A stretch of DNA of 64,000 nucleotides from an uncultured Atopobium sp. (GCA_938036925.1 CALHVU010000059.1:1-64000); one strand, 5' to 3'. Counted from the stretch's first letter, positions 32,112-42,203 are shown. The notes: a model not told the origin generated them from the sequence alone. Numbers and translations are program-made.

Positions 32112-33518
32112 CTAAACGGTTTTCTCGCCAGACTGTGTGTCTGTAGTGTCTACGATCTCGCCAATCATTTCATAGCAGAATGAATCTACCAGGTCACAAA
32201 GGACAATATCTCCGACTGCGGCCTCTCCCTCTGCAATGTGAACAGCGCCATCACAGTCTGGAGCCTGGAACCACGTGTGGCCGATAAGCTCAGTGCCCTC
32301 GTCAGATTCTTCAATTCCGTCAATAATGACCTCGCAGCGCTCGCCAACGTGACGGGCAGTTGCCGCAAAGCCAAGCTGCTCTACAAGGTCAAGCAATCGC
32401 TGAGTACGCTCAATTTTTACCTCGTCTGGAACCTGATCAGACATCTTTGCGCCCAGAGTTCCCTCTTCTGGCGAATAGGTAAAGACGGAAGTGTAATCAA
32501 ACTCCTGCTCCTGAATAAAGTCGTAGAGCTCATCTGATTCATCATCTGTCTCGCCTGGGAAGCCACACATTCCCGTAGTTCGAAGAACCATGCCAGGAAT
32601 CTCAGTTCTGAGGCGATCAAAAAGCTCACGAAGCTCCTGTGTAGAGCCAGAACGACCCATGCGCTTAAGAATGCGCTCGTTGCAGTGCTGAATTGGAATA
32701 TCAATGTAAGGAAGAACCTCAGGTGTATCGCGAATAGTGCTGATGAGCTCATCGGTCATACCTTCTGGCTGCAGATACAAAACGCGAATCCATCCCTTAT
32801 AAGGACGAACTACCTCAGCAACCTGCTGCATAAGCTTGGCAAGCGTTGGAGTCTGACCATCTGCTGTATCAGGCATATCCGAGCCCCAGATACCGGTGTC
32901 CTGGCCAATCAGAATGACCTCACGAACACCACCTTCCATCAGCTCATGTACCTCTTGAAGAATCTCATCAGTAGGCCTTGAGTGATAGTGGCCGCGAATA
33001 TATGGAATGGCGCAGAAGGCGCAGAATCTATCACAGCCCTCGGAAATCTTTACAAATGCACTGGCGCCATCAATGGTGCGCAGCATTCCATGGGCAGCAA
33101 CAATTGACTGCGTAGGCTCAGGGATATTCAGAACGTCTGCAACAACGCTGACAATGCCATCTTCTTGATCTGCCGGAACAAACGCAGCAACTTCAGGAAG
33201 CTGCTCGTTAAGCTCTGCGCCGTACCTAGAAGGAACGCAGCCACACATAATAATGGGCAGCTTACGGACTCCCTCAGAAGCGCCCTCAGCAATCTCAAGC
33301 GTAGCTTCAATGGACTCCTCTGTTGCTGAAGCCAAGAATGAGCAGGTGTTGATAATTGCTATGTCTGCTGAGTCTGGATCTGCAACTTCACCAAAACCAG
33401 AGGCCAAAAGACGCGCACGCATGCGGTCTGTATCAACCTCGTTTTTAGCGCATCCTAACGTGATGTATAGGACGTTGTAGCCCCTATCGATAGTTGTTGA
33501 ACTGGAGGGGCTGGCCAT
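32112..33518 (-). CDS. rimO: Ribosomal protein uS12 methylthiotransferase RimO
   Basis: 468 residues. Radical-SAM enzyme adding methylthio to the conserved Asp of ribosomal protein S12. Cluster Cys: ITLGCAKNEVD, INTCSFL, IMCGCVPSRY in the N-terminal domain; C-x3-C-x2-C in GCDRFCAFCAIPYIRG; C-terminal TRAM. The LGCAKNEVDTDRM start is typical of RimO, against FGCQMN in MiaB. ATG 33518 is chosen for AAGGAGA 6 bases upstream; this leaves a 35-bp overlap with the end of yajQ. Confidence 0.94.
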   Translation of the reverse strand: MASPSSSTTIDRGYNVLYITLGCAKNEVDTDRMRARLLASGFGEVADPDSADIAIINTCSFLASATEESIEATLEIAEGASEGVRKLPIIMCGCVPSRYGAELNEQLPEVAAFVPADQEDGIVSVVADVLNIPEPTQSIVAAHGMLRTIDGASAFVKISEGCDRFCAFCAIPYIRGHYHSRPTDEILQEVHELMEGGVREVILIGQDTGIWGSDMPDTADGQTPTLAKLMQQVAEVVRPYKGWIRVLYLQPEGMTDELISTIRDTPEVLPYIDIPIQHCNERILKRMGRSGSTQELRELFDRLRTEIPGMVLRTTGMCGFPGETDDESDELYDFIQEQEFDYTSVFTYSPEEGTLGAKMSDQVPDEVKIERTQRLLDLVEQLGFAATARHVGERCEVIIDGIEESDEGTELIGHTWFQAPDCDGAVHIAEGEAAVGDIVLCDLVDSFCYEMIGEIVDTTDTQSGEKTV

Positions 33519-33981
33519 AGTCTTTCTCCTTAAGGCTTGCAATCACAGACTGAAGAACATCGCGAGAAGCGCTAGAAACACGCAGCTTATCGCCCTCAAC
33601 GGTTGCCTTAGCCTTAACATTCATATCACGAATATCTTTAGCAATCTTCTTGGCAGTTTCCTGGTCAATTCCAGAAACAATTGAGCCAATCTGACGCACG
33701 GTAGAGCCTGCTGCAGGAATGGGGTCTCCCCAACGAATAGCAGTAAGATCAATTCCGCGCTTTACCAGCTTGGAGCCAAGAACATCCCTCACCTGAGATG
33801 CTACAAAGTCTGCAGGAGCCTCAATAGTGAACTTACCCTCTTTCTTTGAGAGCTCAAGTGTTGCACCAGAATCCTTAAGATCATAGCGCTGAGTTAGTTC
33901 ACGAGCTGCCTGCTGAAATGCATTATCAACTTCCATCATGTCTACTTCAGACACAACGTCAAAGCTTGATTCTTTAGCCAT
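33484..33981 (-). CDS. yajQ: YajQ-family nucleotide-binding protein
   Basis: 165 residues, full length for the UPF0234/YajQ family: start ESSFDVVSEVDMMEVDNAFQQA, RYDLKDSGATLEL, LVKRGIDLTAIRWGDP and end VIASLKEKDYGQPLQFNNYR are all conserved. Members bind nucleotides, tRNA or, in Xanthomonas, cyclic di-GMP; the general role is not settled. It overlaps rimO and follows the rodZ-like gene, with an inverted pair of the GGCGAGAA octamer in the 48-bp gap upstream. Confidence 0.93.
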   Translation of the reverse strand: MAKESSFDVVSEVDMMEVDNAFQQAARELTQRYDLKDSGATLELSKKEGKFTIEAPADFVASQVRDVLGSKLVKRGIDLTAIRWGDPIPAAGSTVRQIGSIVSGIDQETAKKIAKDIRDMNVKAKATVEGDKLRVSSASRDVLQSVIASLKEKDYGQPLQFNNYR

Positions 33982-33999
33982 TTCCCCTCCGTATATTCA

Positions 34000-34021
34000 G
34001 GGCGAGAAGAACTTCTCGCCC
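34000..34021. repeat. Perfect inverted pair of the GGCGAGAA octamer
   Basis: GGGCGAGAAG, two bases, then CTTCTCGCCC form a 10-bp perfect palindromic arm pair between the rodZ-like stop and the yajQ start. There is no T tract on the minus strand, so it is not a classic terminator by sequence. Inverted pairs of uptake sequences placed between genes are known from Neisseria and Haemophilus. Confidence 0.8.
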
Positions 34022-34029
34022 CATGGCGT

Positions 34030-35538
34030 TTAGTTATTGTTTGAATTGCTGTTGGAATTCTGGTTGTTAGTGGTGCCAGAAGTTCCACCAGTAGTACTTG
34101 TTGACGTGCTGTTTGTTTGAGTTCCAGAAGCATTTGCTGCAGTACCGTCAGCAGGCTTAGTGCCCTGAATGGTCAAGGTGCCAATACCAGAAGCATTTGC
34201 GTCAAATGGCTTAGCAGTGCCATTAACGGTAACTGCAACTGCGCCAGGTGTACCTGCAAGAACGTTCATGGAATCAGTGACGGTGTATGTCTGAGACCAA
34301 GGACCAGTAATTGCATCTGCCTCAACACTCTTACCATCAACAGTAATCTCAACCCAACTGGTCTGACCATCTGCAACAGTAACCACTACGGTAGTCTGCT
34401 TAGGAGTCTCTTCCTTCTTTGGCTCAGTTGTAGTGGTGCTCTTAGAAGCATCAGTTGAATCCTTCTTAGAGGTGTCCGTGTTGCTGTTGGTGGTAGTGGA
34501 ATTCTTAGAAGAATCGGATGTTGAGTTGTTAACGCTTACCGTCTTTGTTGTGGTAGGCGTGGTTCGTGCGGTCATGCAAGAACGAACACTGAACAGCAAA
34601 ACTGCAGTAATAATCACAACAACTAGAGCAAATACGGTAGCAATGGTGCGGCCCGTGTCAGAGAAATAATTCTGAAGCGCTCCCATAACGCCTGGTCTTT
34701 GAGGAACACGGCGCTGTTGAGCAGCGGCGCCAGAGGGCTGGCGACGGCGAACATTAGGCCTATCTACCTGCGCAATGTTTCTTGAACCACGACGACCAGA
34801 GATAGTTGATGCTCGCTCATAAGGATCAGTTACATTGTCATAGCGAAGATCATCGGTGTAATCGCTTGGAGCAACAGTCCTTCTGGTTACATCGTCTTTG
34901 TAAGCTGGAATGCTAACACCTGCAATGCCTACACGCTTGCGCTGAACGCCACCGCGCGTACGGCTTGCCATAGTCTTCTGACGAGAAGCCTCTTCAATAC
35001 CGGTATTGTACGCATGACCTGTGGCATAGCGAGAATACGAGTAGCCGCCTGCGTCCTCCTCAGATGCCTGAGCGCCCAGAGGCACACCGGTTTGCCTGGA
35101 GCGTACACCAGACGTAGTTGCAAATGCGCCCATATCGCCAGCTGGTCCTCCCGATGTGGGGAGAAGACCGTGGTACTGTACGTACGCCTTTGGCCTGCTA
35201 CCAGACTCGTTTACAACGTCATAGCCAGCTATTCCTCGGCCTGACTGGGTATCGCGCGTACGACGACGCAGCTCATGAGAATAGGTGCCGTTTTCAAACT
35301 CGTAGCTCTCTTCCTGGAAGAGGTCTACAATCTCGCGCGGATTAAGTCCTAGGTAGCGAGCATACGAAGAAAGCATGCCCTGAGCATAGCCGCTCTGAGG
35401 CATATTTTTAAAATCGCCTTCCTCAAAAGCAATAAGTGCCTGCTCCTTGAGGCGAAGGATCTTTGATGCTTGCGTGATAGAAAGTCCGAGCTGACGTCTA
35501 CGTTCTACGAGCATCTCACTAAAACGAGGGCGTGGCAT
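34030..35538 (-). CDS. RodZ-like helix-turn-helix membrane protein
   Basis: 502 residues. N-terminal HTH_25/Xre-like domain (about 1-85: EMLVERRRQLGLSITQASKILRL, MPQSGYAQGMLSSYARYLGL), a long basic, low-complexity region (about 90-285), one membrane helix (about 292-312, TVFALVVVIITAVLLF), a Thr/Ser/Lys-rich outside linker, and a C-terminal beta domain like DUF4115 (TSWVEITVDGK ... VAVTVNGTAKPF), ending in an Asn/Ser tail. RodZ ties MreB to the wall-elongation machinery; no MreB is in the window. It occupies the YmfM position between ftsK and pgsA in Bacillus. Confidence 0.85.
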   Translation of the reverse strand: MPRPRFSEMLVERRRQLGLSITQASKILRLKEQALIAFEEGDFKNMPQSGYAQGMLSSYARYLGLNPREIVDLFQEESYEFENGTYSHELRRRTRDTQSGRGIAGYDVVNESGSRPKAYVQYHGLLPTSGGPAGDMGAFATTSGVRSRQTGVPLGAQASEEDAGGYSYSRYATGHAYNTGIEEASRQKTMASRTRGGVQRKRVGIAGVSIPAYKDDVTRRTVAPSDYTDDLRYDNVTDPYERASTISGRRGSRNIAQVDRPNVRRRQPSGAAAQQRRVPQRPGVMGALQNYFSDTGRTIATVFALVVVIITAVLLFSVRSCMTARTTPTTTKTVSVNNSTSDSSKNSTTTNSNTDTSKKDSTDASKSTTTTEPKKEETPKQTTVVVTVADGQTSWVEITVDGKSVEADAITGPWSQTYTVTDSMNVLAGTPGAVAVTVNGTAKPFDANASGIGTLTIQGTKPADGTAANASGTQTNSTSTSTTGGTSGTTNNQNSNSNSNNN

Positions 35539-35540
35539 GC

Positions 35541-38033
35541 TTACTCTACCTCCCTATAGGCAGCGTCTTGAACTTTAAGCTCTTCAAGAGCATCTTTATC
35601 GATAAGAACTTCTCGAGGCTTTGATCCGTTAGCTGGGCCAACAACACCTTTTGCCTCAAGCATATCCATAATTCTACCAGCACGAGCATACCCAACAGAG
35701 AGTGCTCTTTGCAAACTAGATGTAGAACCTAGCTGAGAATCCACAATAATGCGCGCAGCTTCCCAAATAAGTGGGTCGTCTGCCTGCGCCATGCCACCAA
35801 CTCCGCCAACGCCTTCGGCCTGTGTTGGAGTTGCAACAGTCAAGATGTTGTCGTGATATTCGGCCACGCGCTGAGTGCGGATGTACTTAACGGTCTCCTC
35901 GATCTCCTCGTCAGAGACCCAGCAACCCTGTGCACGATTAGGCTTCTTACCACGAAGTTTAACCAGCATGTCACCCTTACCCAGCAGCTGCTCAGCGCCT
36001 TTTTGGTCCAGAATAATGCGGGAGTTCAAAGAGTTATCAACTGAGAGCGCAACACGGTTATCGATATTTGCACGAATCAGACCGGTTACGACGTCTGCAG
36101 AAGGACGCTGCGTTGCAACAATCAGGTGAATACCTGCAGCACGACCAAGCTGAGCAATACGGACAATGGAAGACTCAACGTCTTTGCCAGCAACCATCAT
36201 GAGGTCAGCAAGCTCGTCGATGACAATGACAAAGTACGGCATGTGTTTTGGAGGATTCTCCATATCAGCATACTTATCGCCATCAACGTTTCTGTTGTAT
36301 GTCTTAATGTCACGCACTTTGTAGTGCTCAAACACCTTAAGGCGGCGTTCCATCTCGGTGACGCCCCACTGAAGCGCACTTGCCGCCTGTCTTGGCTCGG
36401 TAACAACTGGAACATACAAGTGTGGAAGGCCAGCGTAGCCGGTAAACTCAACGCGCTTTGGATCAACCATAATAAGGCGGACCTGCTCAGGAGTTGCGCG
36501 CATGAGCATAGACATAACAATGGCGTTGAGCAGGACAGACTTACCAGAACCAGTAGTACCTGCTACCAGCAAGTGAGGAAGACTTGCAAGGTCAACAACA
36601 ATTGGCTTACCCTCAGAATCGCGACCAAAGGCGCACTCAAGAGGACCGCCTTTTGCAAACGGAAGAACGTCAGCCAAGTTGACTGCCTGGGCTTTCTCGT
36701 TAGGGATCTCAATACCAACTAGAGAAGTTCCAGGAATTGGAGCAAAAATACGAACAGACTTTGCCGCAAGTGAAAGCGCAATATCGTCCTCAAGATTGGT
36801 GATCTTGTTGACGCGTTCTCCCTCGCCCATCGAAATTTTAAACGTAGTGACAGAAGGACCTGCAGTCCAACCAACTACCTGGCTCGAAAGGCCAAACTCC
36901 TCAAGCGTAGCCTGGAGTCTCTGAGCAGTAGCTTCAAGCTCATCATCGCTTACGGCAGAAGTAGCCGAGTTCTTGTTTGTCTTCAGAATGGTAAATGGTG
37001 GCAGCTCATACGACTCATCGTTGTCGCCTGGCCTCTTGAGTTGGTCAGGCGTGGCGAGAAAATCGGGCGTCGTTTTAGCCTTGCTCTTAGGTGTAGCCTG
37101 TTTTGTTGTAGGAGCAACATCAGCTACAGCAACATCGTTTTTCTCGACAACTGCATCTTCTGGCTGGTCCTTCTTCTTAGAACGCAGCTTATTCTTAGCC
37201 TTATCAATGAGCGTAGTAGGAGCATCTCCTGCGTCCTCTTGCGCCTCTTCTTCCTCGTAAAGACGGGCATCACGCTTAATAACAGAAGTCTTGCGATTGC
37301 CCAGATAGGTGGTCTCCCCTTCACCGGTCTCGTCAAAGAGAGAAGACTGGTTGTTGGAGCCACGTCTACCCTGCTTCTTTGCAGGTTGTGGAGCATTTGC
37401 AGCGTAGAGCGCCTCTTCTTTTGCAAGAGCACGCTCTTCTTTACGGTAGCGATGATTCTCGCGCGCTTCATCCAGGCGGAAGCTTACGCGCTCAACCATG
37501 TCAGAAATGGAGAAGCCGCAGATAACAACACCGGCAATAATAAAGCCAACCAAAAGGACATTGCCCACCACGCGGCCAACAAAGCGCAGCAAAACCCAAG
37601 CAATACCGCCGCCCACATAACCGCCGGCAGCTTCTAGGACTTTTGTTCCCAAAAGCATATCTGGAGCAGCCTCGGCACCTGGGAAGTTAAGTGAAATAAG
37701 AGCAAGGGCAGCAAGAACGTCCAGCGTTAGACCAATAGCAATACGCGTAGAGATTCCCTGATCATCACGCATAAAGAAGGTCATAGCAAAGACAAATACT
37801 GCAATGGGAAAAAGTAGCGCTCCCGTACCAAAACAGAGCTTGAGCCCATGACCCATTGCGCTGGTAATAACAGCGTTAGAAGGGACAATAATGGACAAAA
37901 ACAGAGCAATTGCAACCACTGCAAGAACAACACCAATGATGTCATTCTGCAGTGGGCTCAAGCCTACTGCCTGGGCAGAAGCGGCGTTTCTAGAATTTCT
38001 TTTTGCTGCGTTTGAGGTGCGTTTAGAGGGCAT
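35541..38033 (-). CDS. ftsK: DNA translocase FtsK/SpoIIIE
   Basis: 830 residues. Four N-terminal membrane helices (about 30-185), a charged linker, then the alpha/beta motor with Walker A VAGTTGSGKSVLLN and Walker B FVIVIDELADLM, and the C-terminal gamma winged helix (IVDSQLGSTSSLQRALSVGYARAGRIMDMLE) that reads polar DNA signals. It pumps chromosome DNA through the closing septum. ATG 38033 (GGAGGT 9 bases upstream) is chosen over the ATG at 38093, which would overlap the RNase J gene by 55 bp. Confidence 0.95.
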   Translation of the reverse strand: MPSKRTSNAAKRNSRNAASAQAVGLSPLQNDIIGVVLAVVAIALFLSIIVPSNAVITSAMGHGLKLCFGTGALLFPIAVFVFAMTFFMRDDQGISTRIAIGLTLDVLAALALISLNFPGAEAAPDMLLGTKVLEAAGGYVGGGIAWVLLRFVGRVVGNVLLVGFIIAGVVICGFSISDMVERVSFRLDEARENHRYRKEERALAKEEALYAANAPQPAKKQGRRGSNNQSSLFDETGEGETTYLGNRKTSVIKRDARLYEEEEAQEDAGDAPTTLIDKAKNKLRSKKKDQPEDAVVEKNDVAVADVAPTTKQATPKSKAKTTPDFLATPDQLKRPGDNDESYELPPFTILKTNKNSATSAVSDDELEATAQRLQATLEEFGLSSQVVGWTAGPSVTTFKISMGEGERVNKITNLEDDIALSLAAKSVRIFAPIPGTSLVGIEIPNEKAQAVNLADVLPFAKGGPLECAFGRDSEGKPIVVDLASLPHLLVAGTTGSGKSVLLNAIVMSMLMRATPEQVRLIMVDPKRVEFTGYAGLPHLYVPVVTEPRQAASALQWGVTEMERRLKVFEHYKVRDIKTYNRNVDGDKYADMENPPKHMPYFVIVIDELADLMMVAGKDVESSIVRIAQLGRAAGIHLIVATQRPSADVVTGLIRANIDNRVALSVDNSLNSRIILDQKGAEQLLGKGDMLVKLRGKKPNRAQGCWVSDEEIEETVKYIRTQRVAEYHDNILTVATPTQAEGVGGVGGMAQADDPLIWEAARIIVDSQLGSTSSLQRALSVGYARAGRIMDMLEAKGVVGPANGSKPREVLIDKDALEELKVQDAAYREVE

Positions 38034-38038
38034 TGGGC

Positions 38039-39703
38039 TTATACCTCCATAATGACCGGGATAACCATTGGTCGAGTACGAGTTTTGCTCCAAAGGAAGT
38101 TAGAAAGGGCATTACGAACGCTCTTTCTCATTGCTTCAATGTTTGCACCTTCGGATTTAGAGGCCTTCTCGATTGAATTTCTCACAAGATTCTGTGCATC
38201 GTTCATAAGCTCATCATCGTCGGCAAATGAAACACCACGGCCAGAAATCTCAACAACACCTGGCTTAAGGTTGCGACCAACAAGGGTTACAACTGCGGTA
38301 ACAATGCCGTCCTGAGAAAGGCGCTGACGGTCACGAAGAACAACAGGGTTAGCGTCGGTGACAGAGAGGCCGTCAACGTACACTACGCCAGACTCAACCG
38401 TCTTACCACGAGTAACCTTGCCGTTTCTCATCTCAAGCGTGTCGCCATTATCAAGAATGAAAATGCGATTAGCAGGAACGCCCATCTGCTGAGCAAGTTC
38501 TGCGTGAGCACGCAGGTGAACAGCCTCACCGTGAACAGGCATGAAGTTCTTTGGACGAGCCATACCAAGCATAAGCTTGAGCTCTTCCTGGCTACCATGG
38601 CCAGAAACGTGGACAAGTGCCTTTGACTTGTCGTAAATCTCGCAACCAATCTTAGAGAGTGCGTTGATGATGGACTGAACGCTCTTCTCGTTACCTGGAA
38701 CAGGAGTTGCAGAGATGATTACGGTGTCCTGAGGACGAATGGAAAGCGACTTGTGCTCTCCGTTTGCCATGCGTGCCAAAGCACTCAGAGGCTCTCCCTG
38801 GGAACCGGTGCACAGAACAACAATGCGATCATCTGCGAGTTTATCAACATCGTACGCATCAATGATGTCTTTATCGGCAATGTTGAGGTAACCAAGCTCA
38901 CGCGCAACCTTGGTGTTGGTAATCATAGAGCGACCGGTAACAACAACCTTACGCTTTACCGCAACAGAGGCATCGCACACCTGCTGCAGGCGGTGAATGT
39001 GGCTTGAGAACGACGCAACAAAGACGCGACCAGTTGCATTCTTGATGATGTGACGAAGCGCCGCACCAACAGAAGCCTCGGATGGAGTCATACCAGGGCG
39101 ATTAGCGTTGGTTGAGTCAGACAACAGCAGGTCAAGGCCTTCGGAGCCAAACTTGGTGATAGCCGCATAATTTGGACGCACGCCATCAATTGGAGTCTGA
39201 TCAAGCTTAAAGTCACCAGAGTGAATAAGCGTTCCTGCAGGAGTCTTCATATGAATACCAAAAGCTGCAGGAATAGAGTGAGTCATCGAGAAGAACGTGA
39301 TGTCAAAGGCACCAAGCTGGACCTTTGAACCATCAGTAACCTCACGAAGCTTGGTGCCCACAATCTTGTGCTCAGCAAGCTTGCCTTCAATAAAGCCAAG
39401 CGAAAGCTTACTGGAATAGATTGGCACCTTACGAGTAAGGTCCATAAGCAGGTACGGAAGAGCACCAATGTGATCCTCGTGACCGTGGGTAATCAAAATA
39501 CCGCGAAGCTTATCTTCATTTTCTAGTACATAGGTGTAGTCTGGCAAAACGAGGTCAATACCAGGCTGTTCGTCATCTGGGAACATCAAACCAGCATCAA
39601 CAAGCACCATGTCATTACCGTATTCAAAAACGGTCATGTTCTTGCCAATGCCATCAAGTCCGCCCATAGGAATGACTTTAAGAGCTGGGTCTTTCATAGG
39701 CAT
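38039..39703 (-). CDS. rnj: Ribonuclease J
   Basis: 554 residues. Metallo-beta-lactamase/beta-CASP exonuclease and endonuclease. The zinc site is ITHGHEDHIGALPYLL with a later GDFKLDQTP; beta-CASP motifs include VTGRSM, VLCTGSQGEP and VHVSGHGSQEELKLML; the C-terminal domain aids dimerisation. Degrades RNA from the 5' end and processes rRNA and mRNA. It sits between pnp and ftsK, as in Firmicutes. The ribosome site GAAAGGA is about 10 bases from the ATG. Confidence 0.95.
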   Translation of the reverse strand: MPMKDPALKVIPMGGLDGIGKNMTVFEYGNDMVLVDAGLMFPDDEQPGIDLVLPDYTYVLENEDKLRGILITHGHEDHIGALPYLLMDLTRKVPIYSSKLSLGFIEGKLAEHKIVGTKLREVTDGSKVQLGAFDITFFSMTHSIPAAFGIHMKTPAGTLIHSGDFKLDQTPIDGVRPNYAAITKFGSEGLDLLLSDSTNANRPGMTPSEASVGAALRHIIKNATGRVFVASFSSHIHRLQQVCDASVAVKRKVVVTGRSMITNTKVARELGYLNIADKDIIDAYDVDKLADDRIVVLCTGSQGEPLSALARMANGEHKSLSIRPQDTVIISATPVPGNEKSVQSIINALSKIGCEIYDKSKALVHVSGHGSQEELKLMLGMARPKNFMPVHGEAVHLRAHAELAQQMGVPANRIFILDNGDTLEMRNGKVTRGKTVESGVVYVDGLSVTDANPVVLRDRQRLSQDGIVTAVVTLVGRNLKPGVVEISGRGVSFADDDELMNDAQNLVRNSIEKASKSEGANIEAMRKSVRNALSNFLWSKTRTRPMVIPVIMEV

Positions 39704-39861
39704 TAAAACGCTTTCCTTTCAAATAACTTTCTATAACAGACGCCACCCCAAAGGGCCGTCTACAAGACTTTTTGCAAAATCCACATGTTGTTTAATTATA
39801 TAAAAAATCAGCACGTATTACGCTATATATTCCCAAAGAATCAAAATCTCAACAGAATAAC

Positions 39862-39893
39862 AAGAGAGCTCCGACATGCATCGAAGCTCTCTT
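39862..39893 (-). terminator. Possible terminator after pnp
   Basis: AAGAGAGCT and AGCTCTCTT form a 9-bp perfect stem with a 14-base loop, 61 bp past the pnp stop. The T tract after it on the minus strand (TTGTTATT) is weak. Confidence 0.5.
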
Positions 39894-39923
39894 CAATACC
39901 TCATGTTTTATAAGGTCTCGCGT

Positions 39924-39931
39924 GGCGAGAA
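39924..39931 (+). repeat. Intergenic copy of the GGCGAGAA octamer
   Basis: TGGCGAGAAA between the pnp stop codon and its terminator-like hairpin; see the finding on the dispersed octamer. Confidence 0.7.
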
Positions 39932-39953
39932 ACCCATTGAGTTTGAGCGTGCC

Positions 39954-42152
39954 TTATGCGTCGTGGTGACGACGTGGCTGCCTGCGCTCAGAGTTGCCGT
40001 TGTCGTTCTGACGACGTGGACGGCGCTCCTCACGGTCCTTCTTTGGAGCACCCTGTGGTGCCTCTGGCTTATCGAGACGGTCAAGAGAAATCTTGCCCTT
40101 CTCGTCTACCTCAAGGACCTGAACCTTAACCTCGTCGCCAACAGCCAGAACATCCTCGATCTTCTCGACACGTCCCTGTGCAACGCGGGAAATGTGAAGC
40201 AGACCGTCCTTGCCAGGAAGGAGCTCAACAAAGGCGCCGAATGGCTGAAGACCAACAACGCGACCAGTGTACTCCTCACCTACCTCTGGAACCTTGACGA
40301 TAGCCTTAATGCGCTCTGCAGCAGCCTCGGCAGCACCGTTAGTACCAGCGATAAAGACGGTGCCATCCTCCTGGATGTCAACGGTTGCGCCTGTATCCTC
40401 CTGGATACCACGGATAACCTTGCCGCCAGAGCCAATGACGTCGCGAATCTTATCGGTTGGGATAGAAAGCGAGATGATCTGTGGAGCAGTCTCTTTGGTC
40501 TCAGTACGAGGTGCAGGAATCTGCTCGAGCATCTTGTTCAGGATAAACATACGGCCCTCTTGAGCCTGGAGAAGTGCGCTGCGCAGAATCTCTGGAGTAA
40601 GACCAGTTGCCTTGTTGTCCATCTGCATTGCAGTAATGCCCTTAGTGGTACCGCAGACCTTGAAGTCCATGTCGCCAAGGAAGTCCTCAAGACCCTGGAT
40701 ATCGGTAAGAACAACAGTCTTGCCATTCTCCTGGATAAGACCCATTGCAACACCAGAAACAGGACGCTTTAGAGGAACGCCTGCATCCATAAGAGAAAGG
40801 GTTGAACCGCAGGTAGAAGCCATGGAAGAAGAACCATTGGACTCCATTACCTCAGAGACAACACGGATGGTGTAAGGGAACTCTTCCTCGGAAGGAATGA
40901 CAGGCAGAAGTGCACGCTCTGCAAGAGCTCCGTGACCAATCTCGCGGCGCTTTGGACTGCCCATACGGCCAGTTTCACCGGTGCAGAATGGTGGGAAGTT
41001 GTAGTGGTGAATGTAGCGCTTGCCATCCATTGGCTCAATGGTGTCAAGACGCTGCCACTCGTTGAGCATGCCAAGTGTACAAATGGAGAGAACCTGGGTC
41101 TGACCGCGCTGGAAAAGACCAGAACCGTGAACAAGTGGCAGGTAATCAGGCTTGACCATGATTGGACGAATCTCGTTAGCTACACGGCCGTCAACGCGCT
41201 CGCCGGTCTCAACAACCATGACGCGCATAGCGTGCTTCTCAAGACTCTTGAGCTCAACGGCAATAGCGCGACTCCAAAGCTCCTGCTCCTCCTCGGTGAA
41301 CTGAGCCTTGATCTCATCCATCAGGTCAGCAACCTTCTGCATACGAGACTGCTTGTCAGCATCCTTAAGAGCAGCACTCATCTGGTCATAGTAAGCAAAG
41401 ATGCGGTCATGGACTTCAGCGATTGGCTCGTCAAGGATGTACTCACGCTTGACGATAGGACCGTTAACCTCTTCCCACTTAGCAATAAACTTCTTCTGCT
41501 CCTCGCAGAAGGCTGCAATTGCTTCCTGACCAAATGCCATAGCGGAGAGCATATCCTCTTCGGAAATCTCATCTGCACCAGCCTCAAGCATGGAAATAAA
41601 GGTGGAAGAACCGCCAAGCTCAAGGTCAAGATCAGAGTGATCGCGCTCTTCATAGGTTGGGTTAACCAGGAACTCACCGGTATCAGCGTTGCGACCAATA
41701 CGGACGCATGCAAGTGGTCCCTCAAAAGGAACGCCACCAACAGCCAGAGCAGCGGATGCGCCCATGACAGAGATGGTGTCAACAGCGTTTACCTGATCAG
41801 CAACAAGAGAAGTTGCAACAATCTGAACCTCATTGCGGAAGCCATCTGGGAAGGATGGGCGCAGAGGACGGTCAATCATACGAGCAGTAAGGGTTGCCTT
41901 CTCGGATGGACGAGCCTCACGCTTGAGGTATCCACCAGGAACGCGACCAACTGCGTACATTTTCTCAATAAAATCAACAGTCAGTGGGAAGAAGTCGTAA
42001 TCTTTACGCTCCTTGGAAACCACTGCAGTGAGAAGTACGGTAGAATCGCCGCACTTAACGATACAGGCACCTGTTGCCTGCTTTGCGAGCTCACCAGCCT
42101 CAAGGGTGTAGTGCTTACCATAGAGGTCAAATTCGTGAGTTACTTTAGTCAT
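39954..42152 (-). CDS. pnp: Polyribonucleotide nucleotidyltransferase
   Basis: 732 residues. Phosphorolytic 3'-5' exoribonuclease. Two RNase-PH domains (about 1-215 and 320-540; MSPKRREIGHGALAERAL and MDFKVCGTTKGITAMQMDNK mark the active second copy), a KH domain (DVIGSGGKVIRGIQ) and an S1 domain (EYTGRVVGLQPFGAFVEL). The tail is rich in Arg and ends in HHDA. Follows rpsO, the classic pairing, with a strong hairpin between them that may act in autoregulation or attenuation. Confidence 0.97.
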   Translation of the reverse strand: MTKVTHEFDLYGKHYTLEAGELAKQATGACIVKCGDSTVLLTAVVSKERKDYDFFPLTVDFIEKMYAVGRVPGGYLKREARPSEKATLTARMIDRPLRPSFPDGFRNEVQIVATSLVADQVNAVDTISVMGASAALAVGGVPFEGPLACVRIGRNADTGEFLVNPTYEERDHSDLDLELGGSSTFISMLEAGADEISEEDMLSAMAFGQEAIAAFCEEQKKFIAKWEEVNGPIVKREYILDEPIAEVHDRIFAYYDQMSAALKDADKQSRMQKVADLMDEIKAQFTEEEQELWSRAIAVELKSLEKHAMRVMVVETGERVDGRVANEIRPIMVKPDYLPLVHGSGLFQRGQTQVLSICTLGMLNEWQRLDTIEPMDGKRYIHHYNFPPFCTGETGRMGSPKRREIGHGALAERALLPVIPSEEEFPYTIRVVSEVMESNGSSSMASTCGSTLSLMDAGVPLKRPVSGVAMGLIQENGKTVVLTDIQGLEDFLGDMDFKVCGTTKGITAMQMDNKATGLTPEILRSALLQAQEGRMFILNKMLEQIPAPRTETKETAPQIISLSIPTDKIRDVIGSGGKVIRGIQEDTGATVDIQEDGTVFIAGTNGAAEAAAERIKAIVKVPEVGEEYTGRVVGLQPFGAFVELLPGKDGLLHISRVAQGRVEKIEDVLAVGDEVKVQVLEVDEKGKISLDRLDKPEAPQGAPKKDREERRPRRQNDNGNSERRQPRRHHDA

Positions 42153-42203
42153 TTCTTTCCTCTTCTATCTCCGTTTGCCCCATTGCAAACGGGCCTCAAA
42201 CAT

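Noticed and set aside
34117..35345. Plus-strand frames opposite the rodZ-like gene
   Set aside because: Low-complexity antisense of a Thr/Ser/Asn-rich coding region.
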